In this document: positions 1-5,181 of the stretch, piece after piece | How the letters are laid out: each line of letters begins with the position of its first letter | Position numbering within the stretch: the first letter of the stretch is position 1 | Assembly (NCBI GenBank): GCA_003225515.1 | Contig: QIAK01000115.1 | Location: 4,416-9,596, forward strand | Direction of reading: 5' to 3' | DNA length: 5,181 nucleotides | From: Acidobacteriota bacterium | Lineage (GTDB): Bacteria > Acidobacteriota > Terriglobia > Terriglobales > Acidobacteriaceae | Program-made: the position numbers and the translations under genes | Notes under the pieces: generated by a model | Told to the model about the DNA's origin: nothing | The model's input: the letters and a program-made list of their open reading frames with translations, nothing else | Databases searched by the model: none

Positions 1-1861
1 CAGGATCATGGCTGGAATTGGCGTGAATTGAAATGAACAGGTCGGCGCGCTGCTGGTTAGCCACGGCCGTGCGCGTCTCCAGAGGAATAAATGTGTCGTC
101 CTTCCGGGTATAGACGACTTCTGCGCCTAGCCTCGTCTCCAGCATTTTTCCCAACCGGCGTCCAACCTCGAGCACCAGATCTTTTTCCTGCAGGCCATTG
201 GGACCGATGGTGCCAGTATCGTGGCCGCCATGGCCTGGATCAATCACAATCCTGCCGATCTTCAGTCCCAGAGCACGAATCAGTGAGCGATCGCCGCTGG
301 CCGTTGGCTTCGCCTCACGTGTCCCAAGGCCGCTCGCTCTTTTTGAGGCCAGCTGCGACGACTTACCTCGAACAGGAGGCGCGGCAGCCTCATCAGAATT
401 CTCACCGGAGGGGGAATCGGAATCCTCTGAACGCGCTTTTCTGGACGATCGCCGCGCCGCCGCGTCGAGATTCGCAGCCTTCACCGGAGGAGTGGGATCG
501 TCGTCATCCGCGTCAACCACTACCTTCTTGACAATTCCTGTCCTGGCATTCGCACCGGCCGCCCTCTGCGATTCCGGCGGCGGAACGGCCTGCGAACTCT
601 CAGCCCTCGACACGATGTCCTGACTGTTGTGAATCTGTTCGCTGTCGCTAATTGGCTTTCCAGCCAGAGCGCGCATATCGGCCTTGACTTCAGACTTTGG
701 AACTTTCGCTGCCAGCTTTGTGGAGGCTACGGGGGGCACTTCCACGTCGGCAGTCGCATCTGCTGGCATCGTGCCATGCCCAGACTTGTCGCGTGTGTTT
801 TTGGAATGAAAATCCTTGCCGTGGATATCAATAATCAGCCGGTATGGATTGGGCAGCAGAAAGGCGTCGTAGTCGGAGAGATCGTCTACCTCGAGAACCA
901 CCCGGGTGCGGCCGGGTTGAAACTGCGCTACCCGAATCTTCTTCAAAAACCCGTCATCCACATCGAAGCTCTTGCCCACCAACGTCGATGCCAACTTAGT
1001 GTCGCGCAGATCGAAGAAAATGCGGTCAGGGTTCGAGATGCGCTGGGATCCGAACTTGATCTCACTCTCCAGATCAATGGCGACTCGCGTGTAATCCGGC
1101 GTAGACCAGTGCCGGATTCCTGTAACCCGCGGCATGCGACCGGAACGCGTGTCGGATGCTTCCTGACTCGAGCCGGCCTTACCGTCGGTCGTGACGTCGG
1201 ACTTGGCCTCGACTTCGGCATCGGCTTCCTTGCCCGCAGAATCGTTCTGAGGCCTGCCCTTATTAGCATCTGCGGATTGTTTCCCCAGCTTTTTCCGCCC
1301 CTCGGCTTTTTTCGCGACTGCGGCCTCGCGGTCCATTTCCGACATGGCCTGCTGTGCGTCTTCCGCCAGGCGATTATGGGGATAGCGGCGTAAAAACTCT
1401 TGAAAAACGTTCCGCGCCTGGTCGGGGTCGTTTAAATCGTCTTTATAAATCTCGCCAATGGTGAACAGGGCATCGCACCGGTACTTGCTGCCGGGATACT
1501 CCTTCCGCAGAAACTTGTACTGGGCAATGGCGGAATGCAGGATCTTGTCATCATCGAAGCGGCGACCCATTTCGACCAGCGTCTCGGCTACGCCCACCGC
1601 ACTGGGATCGGCCTTGGTAGAGGTAGGCGCTCCAAAGTAGACGCTTCGGTAGGCATTGATGACGCGCTGGTAGTCGCGCCGCGAGCGGTCCGCCGGAGGA
1701 CGTCCATTCAGCGCCTCTCGCATACGCTCGGCTGAGGCAAAGCGGTCGCGCGCCCAGGATTCAGTGTGATGGGCCCGGGCATGGGCCGGCACTCCGGGAA
1801 GCGCTATGGCCAACAGCAGCGCTGCCCAGCGCAACGCGCGCTGGCGAAATTTTTTCTTCAA
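1..1861 (-). CDS. N-acetylmuramoyl-L-alanine amidase with TPR-like and AMIN domains (C-terminus beyond window)
   Basis: Periplasmic zinc amidase (Amidase_3 family) that cuts the bond between MurNAc and the stem peptide, as in daughter-cell separation. My translation is open for 620 codons and leaves the window at its left edge. Residues 1-30 form a signal peptide (MKKKFRQR, a hydrophobic stretch, then a cut near AHA). Residues 62-178 look like BamD/YbgF-type TPR helices (Y-x-F-L-x-x-x-YPGS, then F-L-x-x-YP). Residues 245-348 fit an AMIN domain, which targets such amidases to peptidoglycan or the septum. Residues 350-525 are a charged, Ser/Ala/Pro-rich linker. The catalytic domain starts near 533 with IDPGHGGHDTG. 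Predicted zinc ligands are H544, E559 (in LQEKDL) and H613 (in SIHANS). The start is TTG at 1861-1859: the frame has a stop about 70 bases upstream, no ATG lies between, and this start gives a proper signal peptide. The Shine-Dalgarno is weak. The last part of the catalytic domain is not visible. The amidase call is firm; the exact subfamily is not. Confidence -1.
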   Translation of the reverse strand, partial: MKKKFRQRALRWAALLLAIALPGVPAHARAHHTESWARDRFASAERMREALNGRPPADRSRRDYQRVINAYRSVYFGAPTSTKADPSAVGVAETLVEMGRRFDDDKILHSAIAQYKFLRKEYPGSKYRCDALFTIGEIYKDDLNDPDQARNVFQEFLRRYPHNRLAEDAQQAMSEMDREAAVAKKAEGRKKLGKQSADANKGRPQNDSAGKEADAEVEAKSDVTTDGKAGSSQEASDTRSGRMPRVTGIRHWSTPDYTRVAIDLESEIKFGSQRISNPDRIFFDLRDTKLASTLVGKSFDVDDGFLKKIRVAQFQPGRTRVVLEVDDLSDYDAFLLPNPYRLIIDIHGKDFHSKNTRDKSGHGTMPADATADVEVPPVASTKLAAKVPKSEVKADMRALAGKPISDSEQIHNSQDIVSRAESSQAVPPPESQRAAGANARTGIVKKVVVDADDDDPTPPVKAANLDAAARRSSRKARSEDSDSPSGENSDEAAAPPVRGKSSQLASKRASGLGTREAKPTASGDRSLIRALGLKIGRIVIDPGHGGHDTGTIGPNGLQEKDLVLEVGRRLGKMLETRLGAEVVYTRKDDTFIPLETRTAVANQQRADLFISIHANSSHDP

Positions 1862-1895
1862 AGTCGTCGGTCCGTTACTGTCTCGATCCAACGTT

Positions 1896-1908
1896 GCAGT
1901 TGAACTGC
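1896..1908. repeat. Short palindrome upstream of the amidase gene
   Basis: GCAGTTGAACTGC is a perfect inverted repeat with 6-base arms around a single central base. It lies 35 bases upstream of the amidase TTG start, in the 97-base gap after the transglycosylase stop. It could be an operator half-site pair or a tiny hairpin, but a 6-base palindrome is not rare by chance. No convincing promoter or terminator was seen in this gap: the best candidate, TTGCGG-18 bp-TTAATT on the minus strand, is weak. Confidence -1.
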
Positions 1909-1961
1909 CTTGCTACCTGAGAGAATTCTAATTAAAGACTACTGAAACAGATGCCGCAAAC

Positions 1962-2651
1962 CTATTCCGTGTTGCTGATGTAAAGCACGCCCCGCGCATC
2001 TCGTTGAACGCGCACGGGATCGTGCTTCGGTCCCGACGGACTGAGCTCGAAGCCTCCGTAATAGAGATTGGTGATTCGCCGTACATAATTCTGCGTCTCG
2101 GCAAATCGGGGAATGCCCGCACTGCGTGCGACTGCTCCGGAGCCTGCGTTATAGGCGGCCAGCGTCAAATTTACGTCTCCGCCATAGTTTTCAAGAAGTT
2201 GCTTGAGATGCCGCACCCCGGCATCCACGTTCTGGTCGGGATCAAACGGATTGTTCACCTTCAACTGTTTTGCGGTCTGGGGCATTAACTGCATTAATCC
2301 CATCGCGCCCTTGCGCGAAACTGCATTGGAATTGAAGTTCGATTCCACTTTGACCACGGCCCGCACCAGGTTCGGATCCACATTGTGCCGCGCCGCCGCC
2401 ATCACGATCGAAGCATCGATCTCCTCCCCTGATGCCTGATGTCCTCGAAAGTTCGCCGCGATGATCCGCGCACTCGCCGACTTGGCCGACTCATGTCCGT
2501 AGTATCGGCTGACCTCGGCCGCCGCCGATCGCGCCGCCTGCATGGAAGCGGTACCGACCGAGGGCACGGGCTTCCACCGATTCTCTTTGCTGCTCCAGTA
2601 GATCAGGGTTCGTCGCTTGGCCTCCGGAGCCGGCGCCTGATGCGTCCGCAC
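1962..2651 (-). CDS. Lytic transglycosylase, SLT catalytic part (downstream fragment of a frameshifted gene)
   Basis: Soluble-lytic-transglycosylase (GH23, SLT) domain, which cleaves the MurNAc-GlcNAc bond of peptidoglycan and forms 1,6-anhydroMurNAc. Counting from a nominal GTG at 2651, residues 13-45 (with YWSSKENRWKPVP) look like a conserved N-terminal segment. The SLT fold covers about 78-195. The catalytic Glu is E103 in VVKVESNF. Family motifs are GAMGLMQLMPQT (116-127), an AAYNAG motif (165-170) and ETQNYVRRI (185-193). A short tail ends at a TAG at 1962-1964. This frame has no signal peptide of its own and is open only from 2666. A typical signal peptide sits just upstream in another frame, so the GTG is probably not the natural start. 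The amidase gene follows 100 bases downstream in the same direction, which fits a joint cell-wall remodelling role. The domain is certain; whether this copy is functional is not. Confidence -1.
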   Translation of the reverse strand: MRTHQAPAPEAKRRTLIYWSSKENRWKPVPSVGTASMQAARSAAAEVSRYYGHESAKSASARIIAANFRGHQASGEEIDASIVMAAARHNVDPNLVRAVVKVESNFNSNAVSRKGAMGLMQLMPQTAKQLKVNNPFDPDQNVDAGVRHLKQLLENYGGDVNLTLAAYNAGSGAVARSAGIPRFAETQNYVRRITNLYYGGFELSPSGPKHDPVRVQRDARGVLYISNTE

Positions 2652-2793
2652 CGGCGGTAGCCGTAATCATTTGGGAGGCGTGGGAGGTGCTGTCCGCTTC
2701 TGCGGCCCACACCGGGGGCAAGGTCAGAGAGTAGGAGGTCGCGATTGCGGCAGTGGCCGTCAGCATGAGTGCAAGTTGCAGGCGCTTTCGCAT
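2491..2793 (-). pseudogene. Lytic transglycosylase, signal-peptide fragment in the other frame
   Basis: An ATG at 2793-2791 opens a classic Sec signal peptide: MRKRLQ, a hydrophobic core (LALMLTATAAIATSYSLTL), then PPVWAAEA with a likely cut after the Ala-rich site near residue 31. A Ser/Thr/Ala/Gly-rich linker follows to about residue 55. Past that the frame stops making sense and ends at 2491, while the conserved transglycosylase sequence continues in the frame opening at 2666. Joining the two needs a net gain of one base (or loss of two) in the sequence as given, somewhere between 2666 and about 2615, a GC-rich linker stretch. An upstream in-frame TTG at 2817 and GTG at 2814 would add eight residues before the signal, so the ATG is preferred; a weak AAAGGGA lies 12 bases from it. 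It is either a real frameshift or a sequence error. No programmed-frameshift signal was recognised, and the first frame runs on for 40-odd codons after the crossing point. Confidence -1.
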
Positions 2794-2826
2794 ATCCGGG
2801 CGTATCCCTTTCACCAAACTTTGCTC

Positions 2827-2879
2827 GGAGAGGCGTCAGACAGACCCTGCCCTCTCCACCCACCACCCGGAACCTGACG
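2827..2879 (-). other. Possible structured leader of the transglycosylase mRNA
   Basis: GGAGAGG at 2827-2833 pairs perfectly with CCTCTCC at 2851-2857. CGTCAG at 2834-2839, inside that loop, pairs perfectly with CTGACG at 2874-2879. On the minus-strand transcript these two stems abut and cross, the layout of an H-type pseudoknot, or two alternative hairpins. In addition CCCGG at 2866-2870 can pair with CCGGG at 2796-2800, just before the ATG. This lies in the roughly 100-base leader expected from the promoter at 2904-2932. It is seen by eye only; no folding energy was computed. Confidence -1.
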
Positions 2880-2903
2880 GAGAATCCTAACCAGAGTAGG
2901 ACG

Positions 2904-2932
2904 ATTATAGGCGGGCAGGATTAGGGCAGCAA
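2904..2932 (-). promoter_or_regulatory. Sigma70-type promoter for the lytic transglycosylase
   Basis: On the minus strand, TTGCTG (2932-2927) is followed after exactly 17 bases by a perfect TATAAT (2909-2904). The -35 box matches consensus only at TTG, but the -10 box and spacing are ideal. Transcription would start near 2897 and give a leader of about 100 bases before the ATG at 2793. The candidate points into the transglycosylase and possibly on into the amidase gene. The spacer and first base of the -35 overlap one arm (2920-2927) of a long inverted repeat. Confidence -1.
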
Positions 2933-3015
2933 TCTCTCCTAAGGGAGTAGAACCATCGGAGTAATCGAGCCAAGTAATTGAAAATATGAAGGCTTAGAGC
3001 CTCGCCCTAATTGCC
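2913..3015. repeat. Long-range inverted repeat with internal hairpins, intergenic
   Basis: GGCA-GG-ATTAGGGC (2914-2927) is matched by the reverse complement GCCCTAATTGCC (3004-3015): twelve pairs with a two-base bulge, enclosing 76 bases. Inside are CTCC-TAAG-GGAG (about 2936-2947) and AGGCT-TAG-AGCCT (about 2989-3002), both short hairpins. The enclosed part is AT-richer (about 42 percent GC over 2941-3000) than the genes around it. It may be a structured RNA, an operator pair, or the remains of a small mobile repeat. No known RNA family was recognised. Confidence -1.
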
Positions 3016-3018
3016 GGA

Positions 3019-3040
3019 GGTAACCTAGACCGAGGTTACC
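3019..3040. repeat. Perfect 8-bp hairpin GGTAACCT / AGGTTACC
   Basis: GGTAACCT (3019-3026), six-base loop AGACCG, AGGTTACC (3033-3040). The arms are perfectly complementary. No T-run follows on either strand, so it does not look like a rho-independent terminator. It begins three bases after the long inverted repeat ends at 3015, which suggests the two belong to one structured element. Confidence -1.
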
Positions 3041-3156
3041 AGTAGCGGGTAGGAAGCAGCGCCGAAGGGCAGCATCGTGAACAAACAGAAAACGGCTACA
3101 AAAAGAAATGGCACCAAGCAGTTCGGGTAAGTGTCTCAGTTCTCACGCACGGCAGC

Positions 3157-3255
3157 TTACACCTGAATTTCCGACACTTCCAGATCGTTATCCAAAACAG
3201 GCCATTCATATCGACAATGGAGCGCCCTCAGCCAAGAGCTCGCGTAACAATGCAT
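3157..3255 (-). CDS. Possible 32-residue ORF translationally coupled to holB
   Basis: The ATG at 3255-3253 overlaps the holB TGA stop as TGATG, a common layout for translational coupling. A GGAG (minus strand, 3267-3264) lies eight bases before this ATG, an ideal Shine-Dalgarno distance. The peptide starts MHCYASSWLRALHCRYEW, ends in an acidic tail, and stops at TAA 3159-3157. It has two Cys and three Trp, no clear membrane span and no family I recognise. The GGAG falls inside the final holB codons, so it may be there only by coding constraint. A 32-codon run without a stop is easily met by chance, so this is a candidate and not a firm gene. Confidence -1.
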   Translation of the reverse strand: MHCYASSWLRALHCRYEWPVLDNDLEVSEIQV

Positions 3256-3887
3256 CACGCTTTCTCCAACGCCGCCGCGAACGCATCCAGCGAGAGCGAC
3301 CGCAGCAGATTTCGCCGCATCCCGCGTTCCACCTCGGCCAGCCGGTCGGACGCCGCGGTGATCCACTCGAAATCGGCGGCCTCGGCCAGGCGCTTCAACT
3401 CGGAGGCAATGTCGGTATTTCGAACGAACTCCGGAACGCCTGCCTCGATAGAGGCCAAGTCACGCAATAAGGAATAGAGCGTGCGAATCAACTGCTCGGT
3501 TTTCGCGCGGCCTTCCGCGCCCGGACGGTAAGACTCGGTCACCTTAAACAACTCGCTGTGCTCTCCGCCCTGCAGGGCCGATTTCAAGAGCGCCAGCGCA
3601 TGCCCGCGCGCCGTGACATATGCTGCCAGATCGAAACTCCGCGCGCGTCCTACAGCCCCTTCCGACAAGCGCGCCACCAGGGCCCGCTCCGCCGCCTTCC
3701 AGTCCGGGCGTTGGACAGCGAGGTCCCGCTCAATTTCCTCGGCGGGCAGCGCGGCCAACTGAAACACCATTGACCGCGACCGGATCGTCGGGAGCAACTC
3801 TCCCGGATTCTCCGTTAGCAAAAAAATCGTAGCGAACTCCGGCGGCTCCTCCAGGACCTTGAGCAGCGAGTTCGCGGCTTCCTTCAT
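3255..3887 (-). CDS. holB: DNA polymerase III subunit delta', C-terminal fragment
   Basis: This is the C-terminal half of delta', a subunit of the clamp loader that opens the beta ring on primed DNA. Reading from the ATG at 3887, MKEAANSLLKVLEEPPE matches the very conserved AAA+ segment after Walker B. The LLPTIRSRS motif (residues 31-39) is the clamp-loader SRC motif with Ser in place of the usual Cys; the arginine R38, which acts on the neighbouring subunit's ATP, is kept. The rest, ending SLDAFAAALEKA, fits the helical collar domain. In this frame conserved-looking sequence (TNSSF) continues upstream to about 3902, so the ATG is an internal methionine and not the gene start. The N-terminal half is in another frame at 3884-4321. 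The identification is secure, though the gene is broken as given. Confidence -1.
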   Translation of the reverse strand: MKEAANSLLKVLEEPPEFATIFLLTENPGELLPTIRSRSMVFQLAALPAEEIERDLAVQRPDWKAAERALVARLSEGAVGRARSFDLAAYVTARGHALALLKSALQGGEHSELFKVTESYRPGAEGRAKTEQLIRTLYSLLRDLASIEAGVPEFVRNTDIASELKRLAEAADFEWITAASDRLAEVERGMRRNLLRSLSLDAFAAALEKA

Positions 3888-4321
3888 AAAGGAAGAATTG
3901 GTGGACGGTAATAGATCGTCTCGATCACGCGCCGCACCTGATCGACCTTGATCATCATCTGCGGAGGGTCGGGCGGAATCACCAGCACGTCGGGATGCGT
4001 CTGCACAAACAGCCGCGTCTCTTTCTTGTCGGTTTCACGCAGATTCTCGCGTGTCTCGACGGCCTCGGCGAAACGCGCGTCCAGATCCTCCGCCTGGCCA
4101 ATGCGCGTGCAGTTCGCGCACTTCCCGCAAAAATCTGGCAAGCCATCGGTCGTGGTCGGCGCCAGACAATTCAGCGCCTGCGCCAGCATTAAAGCCAGCG
4201 TGTACTTCCCCGCTCCGTGCCCTCCGGCCAGTACGACGGCATGCGGAAAGCGCTCGCGCGCCAGCATATCGCGCAGGCGATGAATAGTTTCCGGGTTGCC
4301 GTGAAAATCAGAAAATGGCAT
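3884..4321 (-). CDS. holB: DNA polymerase III subunit delta', N-terminal fragment (disrupted)
   Basis: N-terminal AAA+ half of delta'. The start is taken as the ATG at 4321-4319, giving MPFSDFHGNPETIHRLRDML, a typical delta' opening; two in-frame GTG codons at 4336 and 4333 lie inside the repeat at 4329-4450 and are less likely. A P-loop-like GGHGAGKYT (about residues 33-41 from the ATG) has Tyr after the Lys where ATPases have Ser or Thr; delta' need not hydrolyse ATP. Four cysteines (NC, then CGKCANC) make the clamp-loader zinc module. Conserved reading ends at VIETIYYRP near 3902, then the frame runs into ILPL and a stop. The segment expected next, holding the Walker B strand, is missing, and the conserved sequence resumes in the -1 frame. 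tmk lies 144 bases upstream in the same direction, a pairing also known from Bacillus. Confidence -1.
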   Translation of the reverse strand: MPFSDFHGNPETIHRLRDMLARERFPHAVVLAGGHGAGKYTLALMLAQALNCLAPTTTDGLPDFCGKCANCTRIGQAEDLDARFAEAVETRENLRETDKKETRLFVQTHPDVLVIPPDPPQMMIKVDQVRRVIETIYYRPPILPL

Positions 4322-4328
4322 AGGCGTT

Positions 4329-4450
4329 TTCACCACAGACGCACAGAGACACGGAGAGAAACCAGAACGCTCGAATGACTAGACCGCCGAGGGTTGATTC
4401 GCTTTCAAAGAATTGAGCTTTTCTCTGCGTCTCTCTGACTCTGTGGTGAA
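4329..4450. repeat. Palindromic intergenic repeat element (REP/MITE-like) between tmk and holB
   Basis: The left arm 4329-4361 starts TTCACCACAGA and continues as an AGAGACAC-type purine-rich tract. The right arm 4419-4450, reverse-complemented, also starts TTCACCACAGA; by eye about 26 of 32 positions match without gaps. The 57 bases between the arms show no ORF. From memory, repeats built on 'TTCACCACAGAG...CACAGAGA' are widespread in the genomes of Acidobacteria, Planctomycetes and Verrucomicrobia; I cannot verify copy number here. The element fills nearly the entire gap: it ends 15 bases from the tmk stop and 7 bases from the holB ATG, so it would form a large hairpin in a tmk-holB transcript and supplies the holB translation-initiation region. 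No transposase or target duplication was seen. Confidence -1.
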
Positions 4451-4465
4451 TGATCTTCGACTTTC

Positions 4466-5131
4466 CTACAGCTTCACTTTCCTGCGCACCACTTCCAGAA
4501 TTTTCTGATGCGTCTGCCCCGGAGTGCCGCGCGCATCCACCACGGCTACACGCCCATGGTCACGTGCGGCAATCGCGAGATATCCCTCATGCACCCTAGC
4601 GAAGAACGCCCTCGTTTCGGACTCGAACCGGTTCTCGTCAGCGTGGCCGCGGCTAGCAACCTTCAACGCCCGCTTATTTCTCCGACGTGCCCGGCTCACG
4701 CTCAGACCGGCGTCCGAGTCCAACAGAATCGTCAGATCCGGCTGCAAGTTGCCACACAGCACTCGATGCAATTCCCTCACCGCATGGCTGCCCAGCCGAC
4801 GCCCGCTCCCTTGATAAGCTTCCGTCGAATCCGTAAACCGGTCGCACAACACTACGCTGCCTGCCGCCAACGCGGGCTCGATCACCTCGGCAATATGCTG
4901 TGCCCGCGACGCGAACATCAGCGCCATCTCTGCCATCGGCGAAAGCCCAGCCGTTCCGGAATCGAGCAGCACCTTGCGGATCTTCTCTCCTGTCAGGGTG
5001 CCGCCGGGCTCGCGTGTCTCCACCACCTTGTGTCCCGCCGCGCGTACGACCGCCGCCAGCTTTCGCAATTGCGTACTCTTGCCCGTGCCATCGAGCCCTT
5101 CGAACGTAATAAATTTTCCGCGCTTGGACAT
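4466..5131 (-). CDS. tmk: Thymidylate kinase (dTMP kinase)
   Basis: Phosphorylates dTMP to dTDP with ATP, the last step specific to dTTP synthesis, in the cytoplasm. The protein is 221 residues, close to the usual 200-215. The P-loop is FEGLDGTGKST (10-20), without the arginine in the loop that marks type I enzymes. The REPGGT motif (40-45) and GEKIR (48-52) are intact. FASRAQH (73-79) and AYQGSGR (105-111) contribute to dTMP binding, and the DR motif is D97-R98 in VLCDRFTDS. The LID region, about 146-170, is rich in arginine (SRARRRNKR), as expected for an E. coli-like type II enzyme, and is followed by NRFESE. The start ATG at 5131 gives the standard MSKRGKFITFEG opening. The only purine-rich tract, GCAGG, directly touches the ATG, so the ribosome site is poor. 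All key residues are present and the gene looks intact. Confidence -1.
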   Translation of the reverse strand: MSKRGKFITFEGLDGTGKSTQLRKLAAVVRAAGHKVVETREPGGTLTGEKIRKVLLDSGTAGLSPMAEMALMFASRAQHIAEVIEPALAAGSVVLCDRFTDSTEAYQGSGRRLGSHAVRELHRVLCGNLQPDLTILLDSDAGLSVSRARRRNKRALKVASRGHADENRFESETRAFFARVHEGYLAIAARDHGRVAVVDARGTPGQTHQKILEVVRRKVKL

Positions 5132-5181
5132 CCTGCGGAATCATAGCAGCCATTACAACGGTTCCGCCGAGAGTGCGAGCC

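Larger units (their letters stand above)
2898..3156. other. Gene-free stretch between holB and the transglycosylase
   Basis: No credible protein-coding gene was found here on either strand: the open frames are short, lack Shine-Dalgarno sites and show no family likeness. The stretch contains the minus-strand promoter at 2904-2932, the inverted repeat at 2913-3015, and the hairpin at 3019-3040. A further pair, AAGTGTC (3129-3135) with GACACTT (3172-3178), lies across the end of the possible small ORF. On the minus strand TTTCTTTTTG at about 3110-3101 is T-rich, but no stem directly precedes it, so I do not call it a terminator for holB. Confidence -1.

Noticed and set aside
629..1393. A 254-codon open frame on the plus strand
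   Set aside because: It lies entirely opposite the amidase gene, has no family likeness and no ribosome site, and is typical of an antisense shadow in GC-rich DNA.
3025..3075. A 16-codon minus-strand mini-ORF (MLPFGAASYPLLVTSV) ending in the 3019-3040 hairpin, like a leader peptide
   Set aside because: There is no Shine-Dalgarno, no run of one regulatory amino acid and no terminator after the hairpin.
3040..3085. Resemblance to the SRP RNA core (AGGAAGCAGC at 3051-3060, plus strand)
   Set aside because: The ten-base match is striking, but the expected CAGG strand, the CCGGAAGG tetraloop and the matching 3' strand are not in place, so I do not call an SRP RNA. A covariance search would settle it.
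3108..3470. A 120-codon plus-strand frame overlapping the end of holB
   Set aside because: More than half of it is antisense to holB and it shows no recognisable domain or Shine-Dalgarno site.
4508..5146. A 212-codon open frame on the plus strand
   Set aside because: It is fully antisense to tmk, whose motifs are all intact; the plus-strand product is rich in Arg, His and Pro and matches nothing known to me.
1..5181. CRISPR array, tRNA, transposase or phage integration site
   Set aside because: No regularly spaced direct repeats, no tRNA-like fold with a T-loop, and no transposase or integrase motifs were seen on either strand.

Overview
The window holds a run of genes all read on the minus strand, so gene order below goes from high to low coordinates. 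GC content looks like roughly 55-60 percent. The protein families (a thymidylate kinase, a clamp-loader delta' subunit with a zinc module, an SLT-family lytic transglycosylase, and an AMIN-type cell-wall amidase with a TPR-like N-terminal part) point to a diderm bacterium. The style of the proteins, and a 'TTCACCACAGA' type palindromic repeat, suggest an Acidobacteriota member. That assignment is recollection and inference; there is no rRNA or marker in the window to prove it.

Layout. 5131-4466: intact tmk (dTMP kinase). 4450-4329: a 122-bp inverted-repeat element that fills almost the whole tmk-holB gap. 4321-3255: holB (DNA polymerase III delta'), broken near 3900 by a frame change that also removes about 10 conserved residues. 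3255-3157: a possible 32-codon ORF whose start overlaps the holB stop (TGATG). 3156-2794: non-coding, with lower GC, several inverted repeats, a good sigma70-type promoter on the minus strand (perfect TATAAT) and a leader that could fold. 2793-1962: a secreted lytic transglycosylase whose signal-peptide part and catalytic part lie in different frames. 1861-1: the first 620 codons of a secreted N-acetylmuramoyl-L-alanine amidase, open through the left edge.

Biologically there are two modules. tmk and holB serve DNA replication (dTTP supply and clamp loading), and they are also neighbours in Bacillus. The transglycosylase and the amidase both cut peptidoglycan: one cleaves the glycan strand and the other removes the stem peptide. 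They may be co-expressed from the promoter near 2904-2932.

I did not find a clear new defence or mobile system. The most notable points are the two disrupted genes in 5 kb (holB is normally essential, so sequence or assembly error is a serious possibility), the palindromic repeat between tmk and holB, and the unexplained structured intergenic region between holB and the transglycosylase.
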